Source: Phreatobacter cathodiphilus (GTDB lineage Bacteria > Pseudomonadota > Alphaproteobacteria > Rhizobiales > Phreatobacteraceae). Taken from it: a stretch of 64,000 nucleotides of DNA. The notes beneath the pieces were generated by a model. The model was not told where the DNA came from and searched no databases. It worked only from the letters and a program-made list of their open reading frames with translations. Location: positions 3,141,001 through 3,205,000 of the forward strand of contig NZ_CP027668.1 in NCBI RefSeq assembly GCF_003008515.1, written 5' to 3'. Shown here in pieces: positions 37,177-46,082 of this stretch (positions are counted from its first letter, which is position 1; every line of letters begins with the position of its first letter). Made by a program: the position numbers and the translations under genes.

Positions 37177-38223
37177 TTGGCCACGCCAGCGGCGACGTCT
37201 GCCATGACCATCGACGAAGCGGCGCTCGGCGCCTATCTGGAAGCCCACTGGACGGGCTTCCGCGGGCCGGTCAAGGCCGAGAAATTCGCCGGAGGCCAGT
37301 CCAACCCGACCTTCATGCTCACCCACGCCGGCGGCCGCGCCGTGCTGCGCAAGAAGCCTCCGGGGCAGCTCCTGAAATCCGCCCATGCGGTGGACCGCGA
37401 ATACCGGGTGATGAAGGCGCTCGGCGGAACGCCCGTGCCGGTGCCGCAGATGCACGTGCTGTGCGAGGACGAGAGCGTCATCGGCACGGCCTTCTACGTG
37501 ATGGAATTCGTCGACGGCCGGATCATCTGGGACCCGGCCATCCCCGAGGTCTCGCAGCCCGACCGCACCGCGATCTACGACACGATGAACGCCGCGCTGG
37601 CCGCCCTCCACATGGTCGATCCCGCGGCGGTGGGGCTGGGCGATTTCGGCCGGCCCGGCAATTACTTCTCGCGCCAGTTGTCTCGCTGGACCGAGCAGTA
37701 CCGCGCCTCCGAGACCGAGCATCTGCCGGACATCGACCAGGTCATCACCTGGCTGGAGCAGAACCTGCCGGCCGACGACGGGCGCTCCTCTCTCGTCCAC
37801 GGCGACTACCGCATCGACAACATGATCTTCGCCAAGGACCGGCCGGAGCTGCTCGCCGTCCTCGACTGGGAGCTCTCCACCATCGGCCATCCCTTCGCCG
37901 ACATCGCCTACCAGTGCATGCACTGGCGCCTGCCCCATGCCGGCTCCTTCCGCGGCCTCGCCGGCATCGACCGCAAGGCGATCGGCATCCCGACGGAGGA
38001 GGAGTACGTCGCCCGCTATTGCGAGCGGACGGGCATCGACGGCATTCCCAACTGGGACTTCTACCTCGCCTTCTGCCTGTTCCGCATGGCGGCGATCCTG
38101 CAGGGCGTCCTCAAGCGCGCTCTGTCGGGCAACGCCTCGAACCCGGAGCGCGCCATGCAGGTGAAGGACAATATCCCGATCCTCGCGCGCATGGCCGTAG
38201 ACGTCATCGAGAAGGGGCCGTGA
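37177..38223 (+). CDS. Aminoglycoside-phosphotransferase-fold kinase, ACAD10/11-like
   Basis: 348 residues from a TTG at 37177, chosen because AGGAG ends 7 bases upstream; ATG 37204 is in frame but lacks a ribosome site. Kinase motifs: HGDYRIDN (208-215, catalytic Asp) and LDWELSTIGHPFADIAY (Mg-binding Asp at 230), plus EKFAGGQSNPTFML near the N-terminus. This is the form fused to acyl-CoA dehydrogenases in mammalian ACAD10/11 and seen in the levulinate (lva) pathway, where it phosphorylates 4-hydroxyacyl-CoA. Co-transcription with two acyl-CoA dehydrogenases supports such a role. Its TGA overlaps the next ATG by one base. Confidence 0.85.
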   Translation: MATPAATSAMTIDEAALGAYLEAHWTGFRGPVKAEKFAGGQSNPTFMLTHAGGRAVLRKKPPGQLLKSAHAVDREYRVMKALGGTPVPVPQMHVLCEDESVIGTAFYVMEFVDGRIIWDPAIPEVSQPDRTAIYDTMNAALAALHMVDPAAVGLGDFGRPGNYFSRQLSRWTEQYRASETEHLPDIDQVITWLEQNLPADDGRSSLVHGDYRIDNMIFAKDRPELLAVLDWELSTIGHPFADIAYQCMHWRLPHAGSFRGLAGIDRKAIGIPTEEEYVARYCERTGIDGIPNWDFYLAFCLFRMAAILQGVLKRALSGNASNPERAMQVKDNIPILARMAVDVIEKGP

Positions 38224-39002
38224 TGACCGCGATGCGGCGCTACGAGGGCAAGGTCGTCCTCATCACCGGAGCGGCGAGCGGCTTTGGCCGGCGGGCCGCC
38301 GAGCGCTTCGCCGCGGAGGGCGCGAAGCTCGTCCTCGGCGACATCCAGGAGGCCGGCCTCGCCGAAACGGCGCGGCTCGTCGAGGCGACGGGCGGCGAGG
38401 CCGTCTCCCGCGTCACCGATGTCGGAAGCGGCGATGCCGTCGCCGCCCTCGTCGCTGCCGGCACCGACGCCTTCGGCCGGCTCGACGTGGCGCTCAACAA
38501 TGCCGGCGTTGCCCACGGCACCATGAAGCTTGTCGACACCGACGAGGCGGTGATGCGCCGCATGTTCGACGTCAACGTCATGGGTGTCTTTCACGGCATG
38601 AAGGCTGAGATCCCGGTGATGGAGCGGCAGGGCGGCGGCGTCATCCTCAACACCGCCTCGGTCGCCGGCGTCACCGGCGCGCCGCTGCTCGCCGCCTATG
38701 CGGCGGCCAAGCACGCGGTGATCGGTCTCACCAAGACGACCGCGGCCGAGACGGCGCGCAAGGGCATCCGCATCAACGCCATCTGCCCGGCCTTCGCGGA
38801 CACGCCGATGCTCACCGAGTCTCTCGCCCAGCCCGGCCGCACGCAGGAGGAGATGGTCTCGCGCCTCGTCCAGACCATGCCGATGCGGCGCGCGGGGACC
38901 GCCGACGAGATTGTCCAGGCCATGCTGTGGATCTGCTCGCCCGAGAACAGTTTCATGACCGGCCATGCCCTTGTGGTGGACGGCGGCCTGACGGCCCTGT
39001 GA
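38223..39002 (+). CDS. Short-chain dehydrogenase/reductase
   Basis: 259 residues, classical SDR: TGAASGFGRRAAE (NAD site), NNAGVAHG, catalytic Ser in NTASVAGVTG, YAAAKHAV (Y-x3-K) and CPAFADTPM. It probably oxidises a secondary alcohol or 3-hydroxyacyl group; the substrate is unknown. Translationally coupled to the kinase gene (TGATG), so likely to act on the same substrate. Last gene of the catabolic operon proper. Confidence 0.88.
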   Translation: MTAMRRYEGKVVLITGAASGFGRRAAERFAAEGAKLVLGDIQEAGLAETARLVEATGGEAVSRVTDVGSGDAVAALVAAGTDAFGRLDVALNNAGVAHGTMKLVDTDEAVMRRMFDVNVMGVFHGMKAEIPVMERQGGGVILNTASVAGVTGAPLLAAYAAAKHAVIGLTKTTAAETARKGIRINAICPAFADTPMLTESLAQPGRTQEEMVSRLVQTMPMRRAGTADEIVQAMLWICSPENSFMTGHALVVDGGLTAL

Positions 39003-39069
39003 ATCGACCCGCGGCGTGGCATCTGTCATGCATGCTGTCTGACAGGACGCCGCGGAGGCCCCCACCGCC

Positions 39070-39816
39070 ATGACGTTCGAGTTTGCCCTGCTGATCGCCG
39101 TCGGCTTCTTCGCCCAGCTCGTGGACGGAGCGCTCGGCATGGCCTTCGGTCTGATCGCGACGACCGCCATGCTGTCGCTCGGCCTGCCGCCGGCGCAGGC
39201 GAGCGCGGCGACCCATACGGCGGAGGTCTTCACCACCGGCGTCTCGGGCCTGTCGCACCTCTACTTCCGCAACATCGACCGACGTCTGTTCCTCACGCTG
39301 AGCGTTGCCGGCGTCATCGGGGGCGTGCTCGGCGCCTATGTGCTGTCGAACATCGACGGCAAGGCGATCCGCCCCTTCATCGCCGCCTATCTTCTGGTGC
39401 TCGGCCTGCTCATCCTCCTGAAGGCCTTCCGCCTCAGCCCGACCAGCGACGATGCGAAGACCGCCCATGCCGCCCCGCTCGGCCTCGTCGGCGGCTTTCT
39501 CGACGCCATCGGCGGCGGCGGCTGGGGGCCGATGGTCACCTCGACGCTGATCGGCTCGGGCCATGCACCCCGCCGGGTGATCGGATCGGTCAATGCGGCC
39601 GAGTTCTTCGTCACGGTGGCGGTGTCGACGACCTTCTTCATCGAGCTCGGCGCCACCCACCTGTCCCACATCCTGGCGCTGGTGATCGGCGGCGCCCTGG
39701 CGGCGCCCTTCGGCGGCTATATCGTCCGCCGGCTCAGGCCGCATCTGCTGATGGGGGTGGTCGGCTTCCTCGTTGCCGGACTCGCCCTCGTCCAGTTGGT
39801 GAGGGCCTTGGCCTGA
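39070..39816 (+). CDS. TauE/SafE-family (sulfite exporter-like) membrane protein
   Basis: 248 residues, about seven or eight helices, with the two internally repeated halves of TauE/SafE: VGFFAQLVDGALGMAFGLIA in the first, LVGGFLDAIGGGGWGPMVTS in the second. The family exports sulfite, sulfonates or organic anions. It lies 67 bases after the catabolic operon; the gap contains a short palindrome CTGTC-T-GACAG (39035-39045), so it may have its own promoter. Confidence 0.88.
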   Translation: MTFEFALLIAVGFFAQLVDGALGMAFGLIATTAMLSLGLPPAQASAATHTAEVFTTGVSGLSHLYFRNIDRRLFLTLSVAGVIGGVLGAYVLSNIDGKAIRPFIAAYLLVLGLLILLKAFRLSPTSDDAKTAHAAPLGLVGGFLDAIGGGGWGPMVTSTLIGSGHAPRRVIGSVNAAEFFVTVAVSTTFFIELGATHLSHILALVIGGALAAPFGGYIVRRLRPHLLMGVVGFLVAGLALVQLVRALA

Positions 39817-39819
39817 CCG

Positions 39820-40212
39820 TCAGTTGACGGTGCGGTTGGCGAAGGGACTGTCGAGCGAAAAGGCGGGGATCTCGGCCTGGAAGCTCTCATTGCGCTCGGA
39901 GATCATCAGGTAGTGGCCGACCATGATGCCGGTCGGCGTCGTCAGCGGACAGCCGGACGTGTATTCGAAGGCGGCTCCCGGCTCGATGACCGGCTGTTCG
40001 CCGACCACGCCCGGGCCGCGCACCTCCTGGATCCGGCCGTGCTCGTCGGTGATCTGCCAGTAGCGTGCCCTGAGCTGGACGCGCTCACCCGACAGGTTGA
40101 GAACCTCGACGTGATAGGTCCAGAAAAACTGGCCCTCGTCCGGATCCGAGCGCTCCGGCATGAATTCCGGGGTGACCGTGACCTGGATGCCCCGCGTCAG
40201 CGCGCGATACAT
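39820..40212 (-). CDS. apaG: ApaG-domain protein
   Basis: 130 residues, the normal length. Typical blocks: IQVTVTPEFMPERSDPDEGQ, FFWTYHVEVLNLSGERVQLR, ARYWQITDEHGR, VRGPGVVGEQPVI and TPTGIMVGHYLM. It has a fibronectin-III-like fold. Older work linked ApaG to Co2+/Mg2+ resistance; biochemical role unclear. Convergent with the TauE gene, 3 bases apart. Confidence 0.93.
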   Translation of the reverse strand: MYRALTRGIQVTVTPEFMPERSDPDEGQFFWTYHVEVLNLSGERVQLRARYWQITDEHGRIQEVRGPGVVGEQPVIEPGAAFEYTSGCPLTTPTGIMVGHYLMISERNESFQAEIPAFSLDSPFANRTVN

Positions 40213-40273
40213 CGCTTCTCTCCCTCGGCGTGACCGACAGGCTCGCCAAGGCGGCAGGCGCTGTCAACCGCGC

Positions 40274-40621
40274 TCAGTCCGCCAGCGGGGGAAAGAGGTG
40301 GACGCCGTCCGCGCCGAGCGGCAGCGGCTTCGCCCAGAGCACGGCGCTCATCGGCAGATCGGCATAGAGGTGCGGGAAGAGGGCGCCGCCGCGCGAGGGT
40401 TCCCAGACCAGATCCGCGCCCAGCGCCGCCGCATCCACCGCGACTAGGACGAGATCGGCGGCGCCGGCGAAATGTTTCGCCGCCGTCTCCCGCACCTGGG
40501 CGGCAGTGGAGAAGTGGATGTAGCCGTCGGCGAGGTCGACGGGGGCACCGGTGAAGCGGCCGGCGCTCTCGGCCTGCTGCCACGCGGTGCGGGGGGAGAT
40601 CTTGTAGATAATGGAGGTCAT
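40274..40621 (-). CDS. DUF952 family protein
   Basis: 115 residues. Recognisable DUF952 pattern: IIYKISPRTAWQQAESAG, DGYIHFSTAAQV (family DGFIH.St..Q), VWEPSRGGALFPHLYADL. Function is unknown; the fold resembles ADP-ribosyltransferase-like small proteins. The start at 40621 gives the family N-terminus MTSIIYK. Confidence 0.8.
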   Translation of the reverse strand: MTSIIYKISPRTAWQQAESAGRFTGAPVDLADGYIHFSTAAQVRETAAKHFAGAADLVLVAVDAAALGADLVWEPSRGGALFPHLYADLPMSAVLWAKPLPLGADGVHLFPPLAD

Positions 40622-40661
40622 CGACCGGCCTCTGCGGAGCAAATCGGCAGCCTAGCGGAGA

Positions 40662-40690
40662 TTGACAGGAAGAACAAAGGCCAATAATCC
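40662..40690 (+). promoter_or_regulatory. Putative sigma-70-type promoter of the S24 regulator gene
   Basis: TTGACA-N17-TAATCC, an exact -35 and a good -10, directed at the gene starting at 40760 and leaving a leader of about 63 bases. Confidence 0.55.
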
Positions 40691-40759
40691 TAGAATCGGA
40701 CGACGTTCCTCCAGCTTTCATGCGCGGGCCCGGTGCCGCCGGGCCCGCGGGAGTTTGCC

Positions 40760-41386
40760 ATGTTCTCCCATGCCGATATCTGGGCCGCCATCGACCGCCT
40801 CGCCGAGACGAACGGCCTTTCCGCCTCGGGCCTCGCCAAGCGCGCCGGGCTCGACGCGACCACGTTCAACAAGTCGAAGCGCGTGATGCTGGATGGTCGC
40901 GAGCGCTGGCCCTCCACCGAATCCGTCGCCAAGGCGCTCAACGCCACCGGCACCAGCTTCGGCGAATTCGTCTCGCTCGTCGGAGGGTCGAGGATGAGCA
41001 CAAGGCCGCTGCCCATACTCGGCTTCGCCCAGGCCGGCGCGGGCGGCTATTTCGACGCCGGCGGCTTTCCCGCAGGCAACGGCTGGGACGAGGTCTCCTT
41101 CCCCGACATGCCGGAGGAGGCGATCTACGCGCTGGAGATCCAGGGCGATTCCATGCTGCCGGTCTATCGCGACGGCGACCGCATCGTCGTCTCGCCGACG
41201 GCGCCGATCCGCCGGGGCGACCGGGTGGTGGTGCAGACCGCCGAAGGCGAGATCATGGCCAAGGAGCTGAAGCGCCAGACGAACAAGACGATCGAGCTGA
41301 CCTCCCTCAACCAGGACCACGGCGACCGGAGCTTTCCGGTCTCCGACATCGCCTGGATGGCCCGGATCATGTGGGTGAGCCAGTAG
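40760..41386 (+). CDS. HTH regulator with S24 (LexA/CI-like) peptidase domain
   Basis: 208 residues from ATG 40760 (GGGAG upstream). The N-terminal HTH is residues about 5-72 (SASGLAKRAGLDATTFNKSK). The C-terminal S24 domain has Ser131 in IQGDSMLPVYRDGD and Lys168 in EGEIMAKELKR, the LexA Ser-Lys dyad. Possible Ala-Gly cleavage pairs lie in FAQAGAGGYF (89-98). It is not LexA by its HTH. It stands alone with its own promoter, with no phage genes around, so it is probably a chromosomal stress regulator. Confidence 0.85.
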   Translation: MFSHADIWAAIDRLAETNGLSASGLAKRAGLDATTFNKSKRVMLDGRERWPSTESVAKALNATGTSFGEFVSLVGGSRMSTRPLPILGFAQAGAGGYFDAGGFPAGNGWDEVSFPDMPEEAIYALEIQGDSMLPVYRDGDRIVVSPTAPIRRGDRVVVQTAEGEIMAKELKRQTNKTIELTSLNQDHGDRSFPVSDIAWMARIMWVSQ

Positions 41387-41439
41387 GGCGCCGATACGGC
41401 TCGCTCAAAGGCCTGCTTTCGGGGCGCCTCCCGCAACCC

Positions 41440-42231
41440 TCACGCCGCCTTCGACCGCGCCTCGCGCACCATCTGCACCAGCACCTTGTGCAGATCCTCA
41501 CCCGTCGTCACCCGCCGCGGGAACAGCACCCGCGCCGTCCGGTCGCCGGCGACGAGGTCGAAGCCCTCGGGGTCGGCGCCGGACATCTTCCACGGCCCCG
41601 GCTCCTCCCCGGCGAGCACGGTGGCATAGACGGACACCGCATCGGCGTGGTCGGCGTTCATGTGGGCGATGGCGCCCGGCTCGGCGGCGATCAGCCCTGC
41701 CGCATCGCTCACGTCGACGAGCAGGTCCCTGCCTGCGATGTCGGCCGCCCGGGCGAAGCCGCCGTTGAGATGGCCCGCGGCGACGTCCATTCGCCACACG
41801 CTGAAGTCGGGGAAATCGACATAGATCTGCGCCTTGGGATTGCGGGCGAGGAAGCGCGCCTTCAGCCGCTTCACCTCGGCCTCGTCCTCGATCCGCTCGA
41901 AGGCGCCGAGCACCGTCAGGCGCGGATGGGCCAGCGGGTCGCCCTTGCCATGGCGGGCGAGGAGAACCGAGGCGCGTCCGTCCGCCTTCAGGTTGGCGGT
42001 GTGACTCGACAGGTTGGAGATGAGGATCACCGGCGATCCGTCGGTGTCGGTCGCAACCGTCGTCAGGGTTGTCACCGGATGGCCGGTATTGCGGTCGATG
42101 GTGCCGAGCGCGGCGGCGCGGATGGTCCTCAACAGGTCCCTCGCCCATTCCAGCGGCTTGAAATCCGCCGGCTGCGGCGCGTTCTCGGGAATGTTGCCCG
42201 GCATGGCGCCCGGCTGTGCATTGGTATCCAT
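41440..42231 (-). CDS. HugZ-like FMN/heme-binding split-barrel protein with DUF2470
   Basis: 263 residues; start 42231 lies 6 bases after AGGAG. The N-terminal PPOX-type split barrel (about 25-165) has TVATDTDGSPVILISNLSSH (split) and ASVLLARHGKGDPL. The C-terminal DUF2470-like helical part has GAIAHMNADHADAVSVYAT. This combination is found in HugZ/HutZ-type heme-utilisation proteins and related flavoproteins. It is not in a heme-uptake cluster here. Divergent from hisD with 145 bases between starts. Confidence 0.83.
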   Translation of the reverse strand: MDTNAQPGAMPGNIPENAPQPADFKPLEWARDLLRTIRAAALGTIDRNTGHPVTTLTTVATDTDGSPVILISNLSSHTANLKADGRASVLLARHGKGDPLAHPRLTVLGAFERIEDEAEVKRLKARFLARNPKAQIYVDFPDFSVWRMDVAAGHLNGGFARAADIAGRDLLVDVSDAAGLIAAEPGAIAHMNADHADAVSVYATVLAGEEPGPWKMSGADPEGFDLVAGDRTARVLFPRRVTTGEDLHKVLVQMVREARSKAA

Positions 42232-42376
42232 GGCTGTCTCCTGGCGCCGCACCATGACGACGGGGCGGCGGGCGATCAAGAGCCCCTCGGCGGCGACCTG
42301 CAGCCCGGCGGCGGACGCGGGGCTTGACGCGGCGCGGAGCCTCGCCCATGCCTCGCTCGACCGGAAAGGCCCATCA

Positions 42377-43681
42377 ATGCCCCTGCGCCTCTCGACCAGC
42401 GCCGTCGACTTCGAATCCCGCTTCGCCGGCCTCCTCGCCATGAAGCGGGAGGTGTCGGAGGAGGTGAACGACGTCGTCCGCGCCATCGGCCAGGACGTCG
42501 CCCAGCGCGGCGATGCCGCGCTCATCGAGTACACGGCGAAATTCGACAAGCTGATCCTCACCCCCGCGACTCTGCGTGTCACCGAGGGGCAGATCGATGC
42601 GGCTGTCGCCGCCTGCGACCGGGCGACCCTCGACGCCCTCGGGCTCGCCTCCGACCGCATCCGCGCCTATCACGCCCGCCAGAAACCTCGGGACGATCGC
42701 TTCACCGACGCCCTCGGCGTCGAGCTCGGCTATCGCTGGACCGCCATCGAGGCCGTCGGCCTCTACGTGCCGGGCGGCACCGCGGCCTACCCCTCCTCGG
42801 TGCTGATGAACGCCGTTCCCGCCAAGGTCGCCGGCTGTCCGCGGGTGGTCATGGTGGTGCCGGCCCCCGGCGGCACCTTGAACCCGCTGGTCCTCGCCGC
42901 CGCCCGTCTCGCCGGCGTCGACGAGGTCTATCGGGTCGGCGGCGCCCAGGCCGTCTTCGCCCTCGCCCACGGCACCGAGACCATCCGCCCCGTCGCCAAG
43001 ATCATGGGCCCCGGCAACGCCTATGTCGCCGCTGCCAAGCGCCAGGTCTTCGGGAGGGTGGGCATCGACATGATCGCCGGTCCCTCCGAGGTGCTGGTCA
43101 TCGCCGACGGTACCGCCAATCCCGACTGGATCGCCGCCGACCTCCTCGCCCAGGCCGAGCACGACACCGCGGCGCAGTCGCTGCTCATCACCGACGACCA
43201 GGGCCTCGCCGAAGCGGTCGAGGCGGCGGTGGAGCGCCAGCTCGCCACCCTGCCCCGCGCCGAGATCGCCGGTGCGAGTTGGCGCGACTACGGCGCCATC
43301 ATCGAGGTCGGAACCATCGACGAGGCCGTGCCGCTCGCCGATCGCCTCGCCGCCGAGCACCTCGAGATCATCACCGCCGATGCCGAGGGCCTCGCCGCGC
43401 GGATCCGCAATGCCGGCGCCATCTTCCTCGGCGGCCACACGCCCGAGGCCATTGGCGACTATGTCGGCGGCTCCAACCACGTGCTGCCGACCGCCCGCTC
43501 AGCCCGCTTCTCTTCGGGCCTCGGCGTGCTCGATTTCATGAAGCGCACCTCGCTTCTCAAATGCGGCCCCGAGCAGCTCCGCGCCCTCGGTCCCGCCGCC
43601 ATCGCCCTCGGCGAGGCGGAAGGGCTCGCCGCCCATGCCCGTTCCGTCTCCATCCGCCTCAATCTCGGCGACTCCGCCTGA
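42377..43681 (+). CDS. hisD: Histidinol dehydrogenase
   Basis: Last two oxidations of histidine biosynthesis. 434 residues. Signatures: [53 protein letters not shown], the zinc/catalytic histidines in [15 protein letters not shown] and GSNHVLPT. It is first in hisD-UPF0262-phosphatase, an arrangement common in Rhizobiales. Confidence 0.95.
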   Translation: MPLRLSTSAVDFESRFAGLLAMKREVSEEVNDVVRAIGQDVAQRGDAALIEYTAKFDKLILTPATLRVTEGQIDAAVAACDRATLDALGLASDRIRAYHARQKPRDDRFTDALGVELGYRWTAIEAVGLYVPGGTAAYPSSVLMNAVPAKVAGCPRVVMVVPAPGGTLNPLVLAAARLAGVDEVYRVGGAQAVFALAHGTETIRPVAKIMGPGNAYVAAAKRQVFGRVGIDMIAGPSEVLVIADGTANPDWIAADLLAQAEHDTAAQSLLITDDQGLAEAVEAAVERQLATLPRAEIAGASWRDYGAIIEVGTIDEAVPLADRLAAEHLEIITADAEGLAARIRNAGAIFLGGHTPEAIGDYVGGSNHVLPTARSARFSSGLGVLDFMKRTSLLKCGPEQLRALGPAAIALGEAEGLAAHARSVSIRLNLGDSA

Positions 43682-43706
43682 CTGTCTTCGCGAGGATGAG
43701 CACACC

Positions 43707-44216
43707 ATGACCGATCGGGAGGCCAAGGACCGCAGCGACCCGGCGATCATGGGCCGGCGCCTGGTGGCGGTCTCCATCGACGAGGCCTCGATCGGCCGCT
43801 CCTCCGCCGACATCGAGCACGAGCGGGCCGTCGCCATCTACGACCTCATCGAGGAGAACAGCTTCTGCCCGGTCGGCGTGGAGACCGGCCCCTTCACCCT
43901 CCACATCTCGCTCGCCGATGGTAAGCTGGTCCTCGACGTCAAGCACGAGGACGGCCGGCAGGTGGTGACGCACATCCTGTCGCTGACGCCGTTCCGGCGG
44001 ATCGTGAAGGACTATTTCATGATCTGCGACAGCTATTACGACGCCATCCGCACCGCCACCCCGGCGCAGATCGAGACCATCGACATGGCCCGCCGCGGCC
44101 TCCACAACGAGGGCTCGGAAACCCTGCGGGAGCGGCTGAAGGACAAGCTCGATTTCGACTTCGACACCGCGCGGCGCCTGTTCACGCTGATCTCGGTCCT
44201 GCACTGGAAGGGTTGA
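43707..44216 (+). CDS. UPF0262 family protein
   Basis: 169 residues of the alphaproteobacterial UPF0262 family, with family-like segments [54 protein letters not shown], and a C-terminal helix [17 protein letters not shown]. Function unknown. It lies 25 bases after hisD and one base before the phosphatase gene, so the three are probably co-transcribed. Confidence 0.88.
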   Translation: MTDREAKDRSDPAIMGRRLVAVSIDEASIGRSSADIEHERAVAIYDLIEENSFCPVGVETGPFTLHISLADGKLVLDVKHEDGRQVVTHILSLTPFRRIVKDYFMICDSYYDAIRTATPAQIETIDMARRGLHNEGSETLRERLKDKLDFDFDTARRLFTLISVLHWKG

Positions 44217-44217
44217 G

Positions 44218-44682
44218 GTGGTCTCGGATCGGCGCAAGAACCCTCAGGCCGTGCTCTTCGCCTGCGGCATGAACCAGGTGCGCTCGCCCATGGCCGCCGC
44301 GATCATGCAGCACTACCACGGCAGCCGCGTCTTCATCGAGAGCGCCGGGGTCCACAAGGGCGAGCACGACCCCTTCGTCGACGCCGTCATGGAGGAGATC
44401 GGCATCGACACCCGCAAGACCAAGCCGAAGACGCTGGAAGAGCTGGAGGAGTGGGAGGGGTTGAATTTCGACCTCGTCGTCACCCTCGCCCCCGACGCCC
44501 ACCACACGGCCCTCGACCTCACCCGCACCAACGACATGGACGTCGAGTACTGGCCGACCCCCGACCCCACTTTGGCGCAGGGCTCGCGCGAGCAGCGCCT
44601 CGACGCCTACCGCCAGGTGCGCGACATGCTGCTGCAGCGCATCCGCCAGCGGTTCACGCGATCGGCGATGGGCAACGAGTAG
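44218..44682 (+). CDS. Low-molecular-weight protein-tyrosine-phosphatase family protein
   Basis: 154 residues, starting with GTG at 44218 inside a GAGGTG context one base after the UPF0262 stop. The phosphate-binding loop is complete: Cys16-GMNQV-Arg22-Ser (CX5RS), with the general acid Asp116 in WPTPDPT. It acts on phosphotyrosine or, as an arsenate-reductase-like member, on arsenate. In many Rhizobiales infA and maf follow; here the operon ends in an inverted-repeat element instead. Confidence 0.88.
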   Translation: MVSDRRKNPQAVLFACGMNQVRSPMAAAIMQHYHGSRVFIESAGVHKGEHDPFVDAVMEEIGIDTRKTKPKTLEELEEWEGLNFDLVVTLAPDAHHTALDLTRTNDMDVEYWPTPDPTLAQGSREQRLDAYRQVRDMLLQRIRQRFTRSAMGNE

Positions 44683-44710
44683 GCGGGTCATTCGGCGGCA
44701 ATGGCGACAG

Positions 44711-44864
44711 CCCCTCACCCCTGCCCTCTCCCCGCGAGCGGGGAGAGGGGGCGCGGGCGTCACGCGCCCTGCCTCTGCCACGCCCCCAGCGCGACCGGTT
44801 GAGGACCATCCGCATCGTCAAAGCCCCCTCTCCCCGCCGGCGGGGAGAGGGTAAGGGTGAGGGG
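44711..44864. repeat. Compound G/C-rich inverted-repeat element
   Basis: Two hairpins, CCCTCTCCCCGC-GAGC-GGGGAGAGGG near 44723-44750 (split by loop) and CTCTCCCCGCCGGCGGGGAG near 44828-44848, face each other. The outer arms CCCCTCACCC and GGGTGAGGGG also pair, making one 154-bp structure. It fills the gap between the phosphatase and nitronate monooxygenase genes and no gene is visible in it. Confidence 0.65.
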
Positions 44865-44914
44865 CAAAATCGACGTTCAGGGCCGGCATCTTCGCCAGCA
44901 ACCCGCGCGGCCGG

Positions 44915-45982
44915 TCAGGACCGCATCCGCTCCCGCGCCTCGCTCCACAGCGTCCGCGTCAGGTCGCCTGCTCCCATCTCGCGGCCGAGGGAAACCGCCT
45001 GTCCCGCCCAGAGCGAGGAGAAGTCGGCGCTGCCGGCGGCCTCCGCCTTCGCCTTCAGCGGCATCAGCGCTCCCCCGGCCGTCGGGAAGGCCGGCGCATC
45101 GGCGGACATCGGCCCCGCCTCCCGCATCAGCCGGTTGACGAGCCCCCGGGCGGGGCGGCCGGTGAAGAGATTGGTCAGCGCCGTGCCGTCGTCCTTGGCC
45201 TGGCGCAGCGCCTCCCGGTGCATGGGCGTGATGGTCGCCTCCGGCGTGAAGAGGTAGGCCGTGCCGATCTGCACGGCCGAGGCCCCCAGCGCGAAGGCGG
45301 CGACGATGCCACGCGCATCGGCGATGCCGCCGGCGGCGATCACCGGCACCTCCACCGCGTCGACCACCTGCGGCAGCAGCGCGAAGAGGCCGGGCTGATT
45401 GGCGAGATCCTCGGTGAGGAAGATGCCGCGATGGCCGCCCGCCTCGGCTCCCTGGGCGACGATGGCGTCGGCGCCGTGATCCTCCAGCCATCGCGCCTCG
45501 TCCGCCGTGGTGGCGGAGGAGACGACCTTCGCTCCCGTCGCCTTGACCCGGTCGAGCAGGCCTGCGGCGGGAAGGCCGAAATGGAAGCTGACGACCTCCG
45601 GCCTGAACTCCTCGACCACGGCGCAGAAGGCATCGTCGAAGGGCGCGCGGTTGGAGGCGGGGATCGGCGCGGCGGGGTCGATGCCGAGCTCGGCATAGTA
45701 GGGGGCGAGCCGCGCCCGCCAGCGCTGCTCTCGGGCCGTGTCCGGGGCGGGCGGGCTATGGCAGAAGAAGTTGAGGTTGATCGGCTTCGTCGTGCGCTGG
45801 CGGATCAGGGCGAGTTCCTTGCGCATGGCCTCCACCCCGAGGAGCGCGCCCGGCAGGGCGCCGAGGCCGCCCGCCTCCGACACCGCGACCGCCATCGCCG
45901 ACCCCTGGGCCCCCGCCATCGGCGCCTGCAGGATGGGCAGGTCGATGCCGAAGAGGGTCTGGATCCGGCGGTCGTGGGCCAT
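44915..45982 (-). CDS. Nitronate monooxygenase (2-nitropropane dioxygenase family)
   Basis: 355 residues, FMN TIM-barrel. Markers: GIDLPILQAPMAGAQGS at the N-terminus, VVSFHFGLP, GAEAGGHRG (the active-site His region), VPVIAAGGIADARG and GASAVQIGTAYL. It oxidises alkyl nitronates such as propionate-3-nitronate. It has its own promoter with an embedded palindrome (46083-46111), suggesting induction. Confidence 0.9.
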   Translation of the reverse strand: MAHDRRIQTLFGIDLPILQAPMAGAQGSAMAVAVSEAGGLGALPGALLGVEAMRKELALIRQRTTKPINLNFFCHSPPAPDTAREQRWRARLAPYYAELGIDPAAPIPASNRAPFDDAFCAVVEEFRPEVVSFHFGLPAAGLLDRVKATGAKVVSSATTADEARWLEDHGADAIVAQGAEAGGHRGIFLTEDLANQPGLFALLPQVVDAVEVPVIAAGGIADARGIVAAFALGASAVQIGTAYLFTPEATITPMHREALRQAKDDGTALTNLFTGRPARGLVNRLMREAGPMSADAPAFPTAGGALMPLKAKAEAAGSADFSSLWAGQAVSLGREMGAGDLTRTLWSEARERMRS

Positions 45983-46082
45983 GGCGCGCCTCCATGCGGT
46001 GGGGCGCAGACTTTAGTCGCTGACCATGGCGGGAAAAGGGGGGTCCTTCGGGGGACGAGGCGCACGTCTCGAACTTGCCCGA

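Noticed and set aside
40760-41386. Prophage remnant, suggested by the CI/LexA-like S24 regulator
   Set aside because: Neighbours are all ordinary chromosomal genes (DUF952, HugZ-like, hisD) and no integrase, portal or capsid gene is present.
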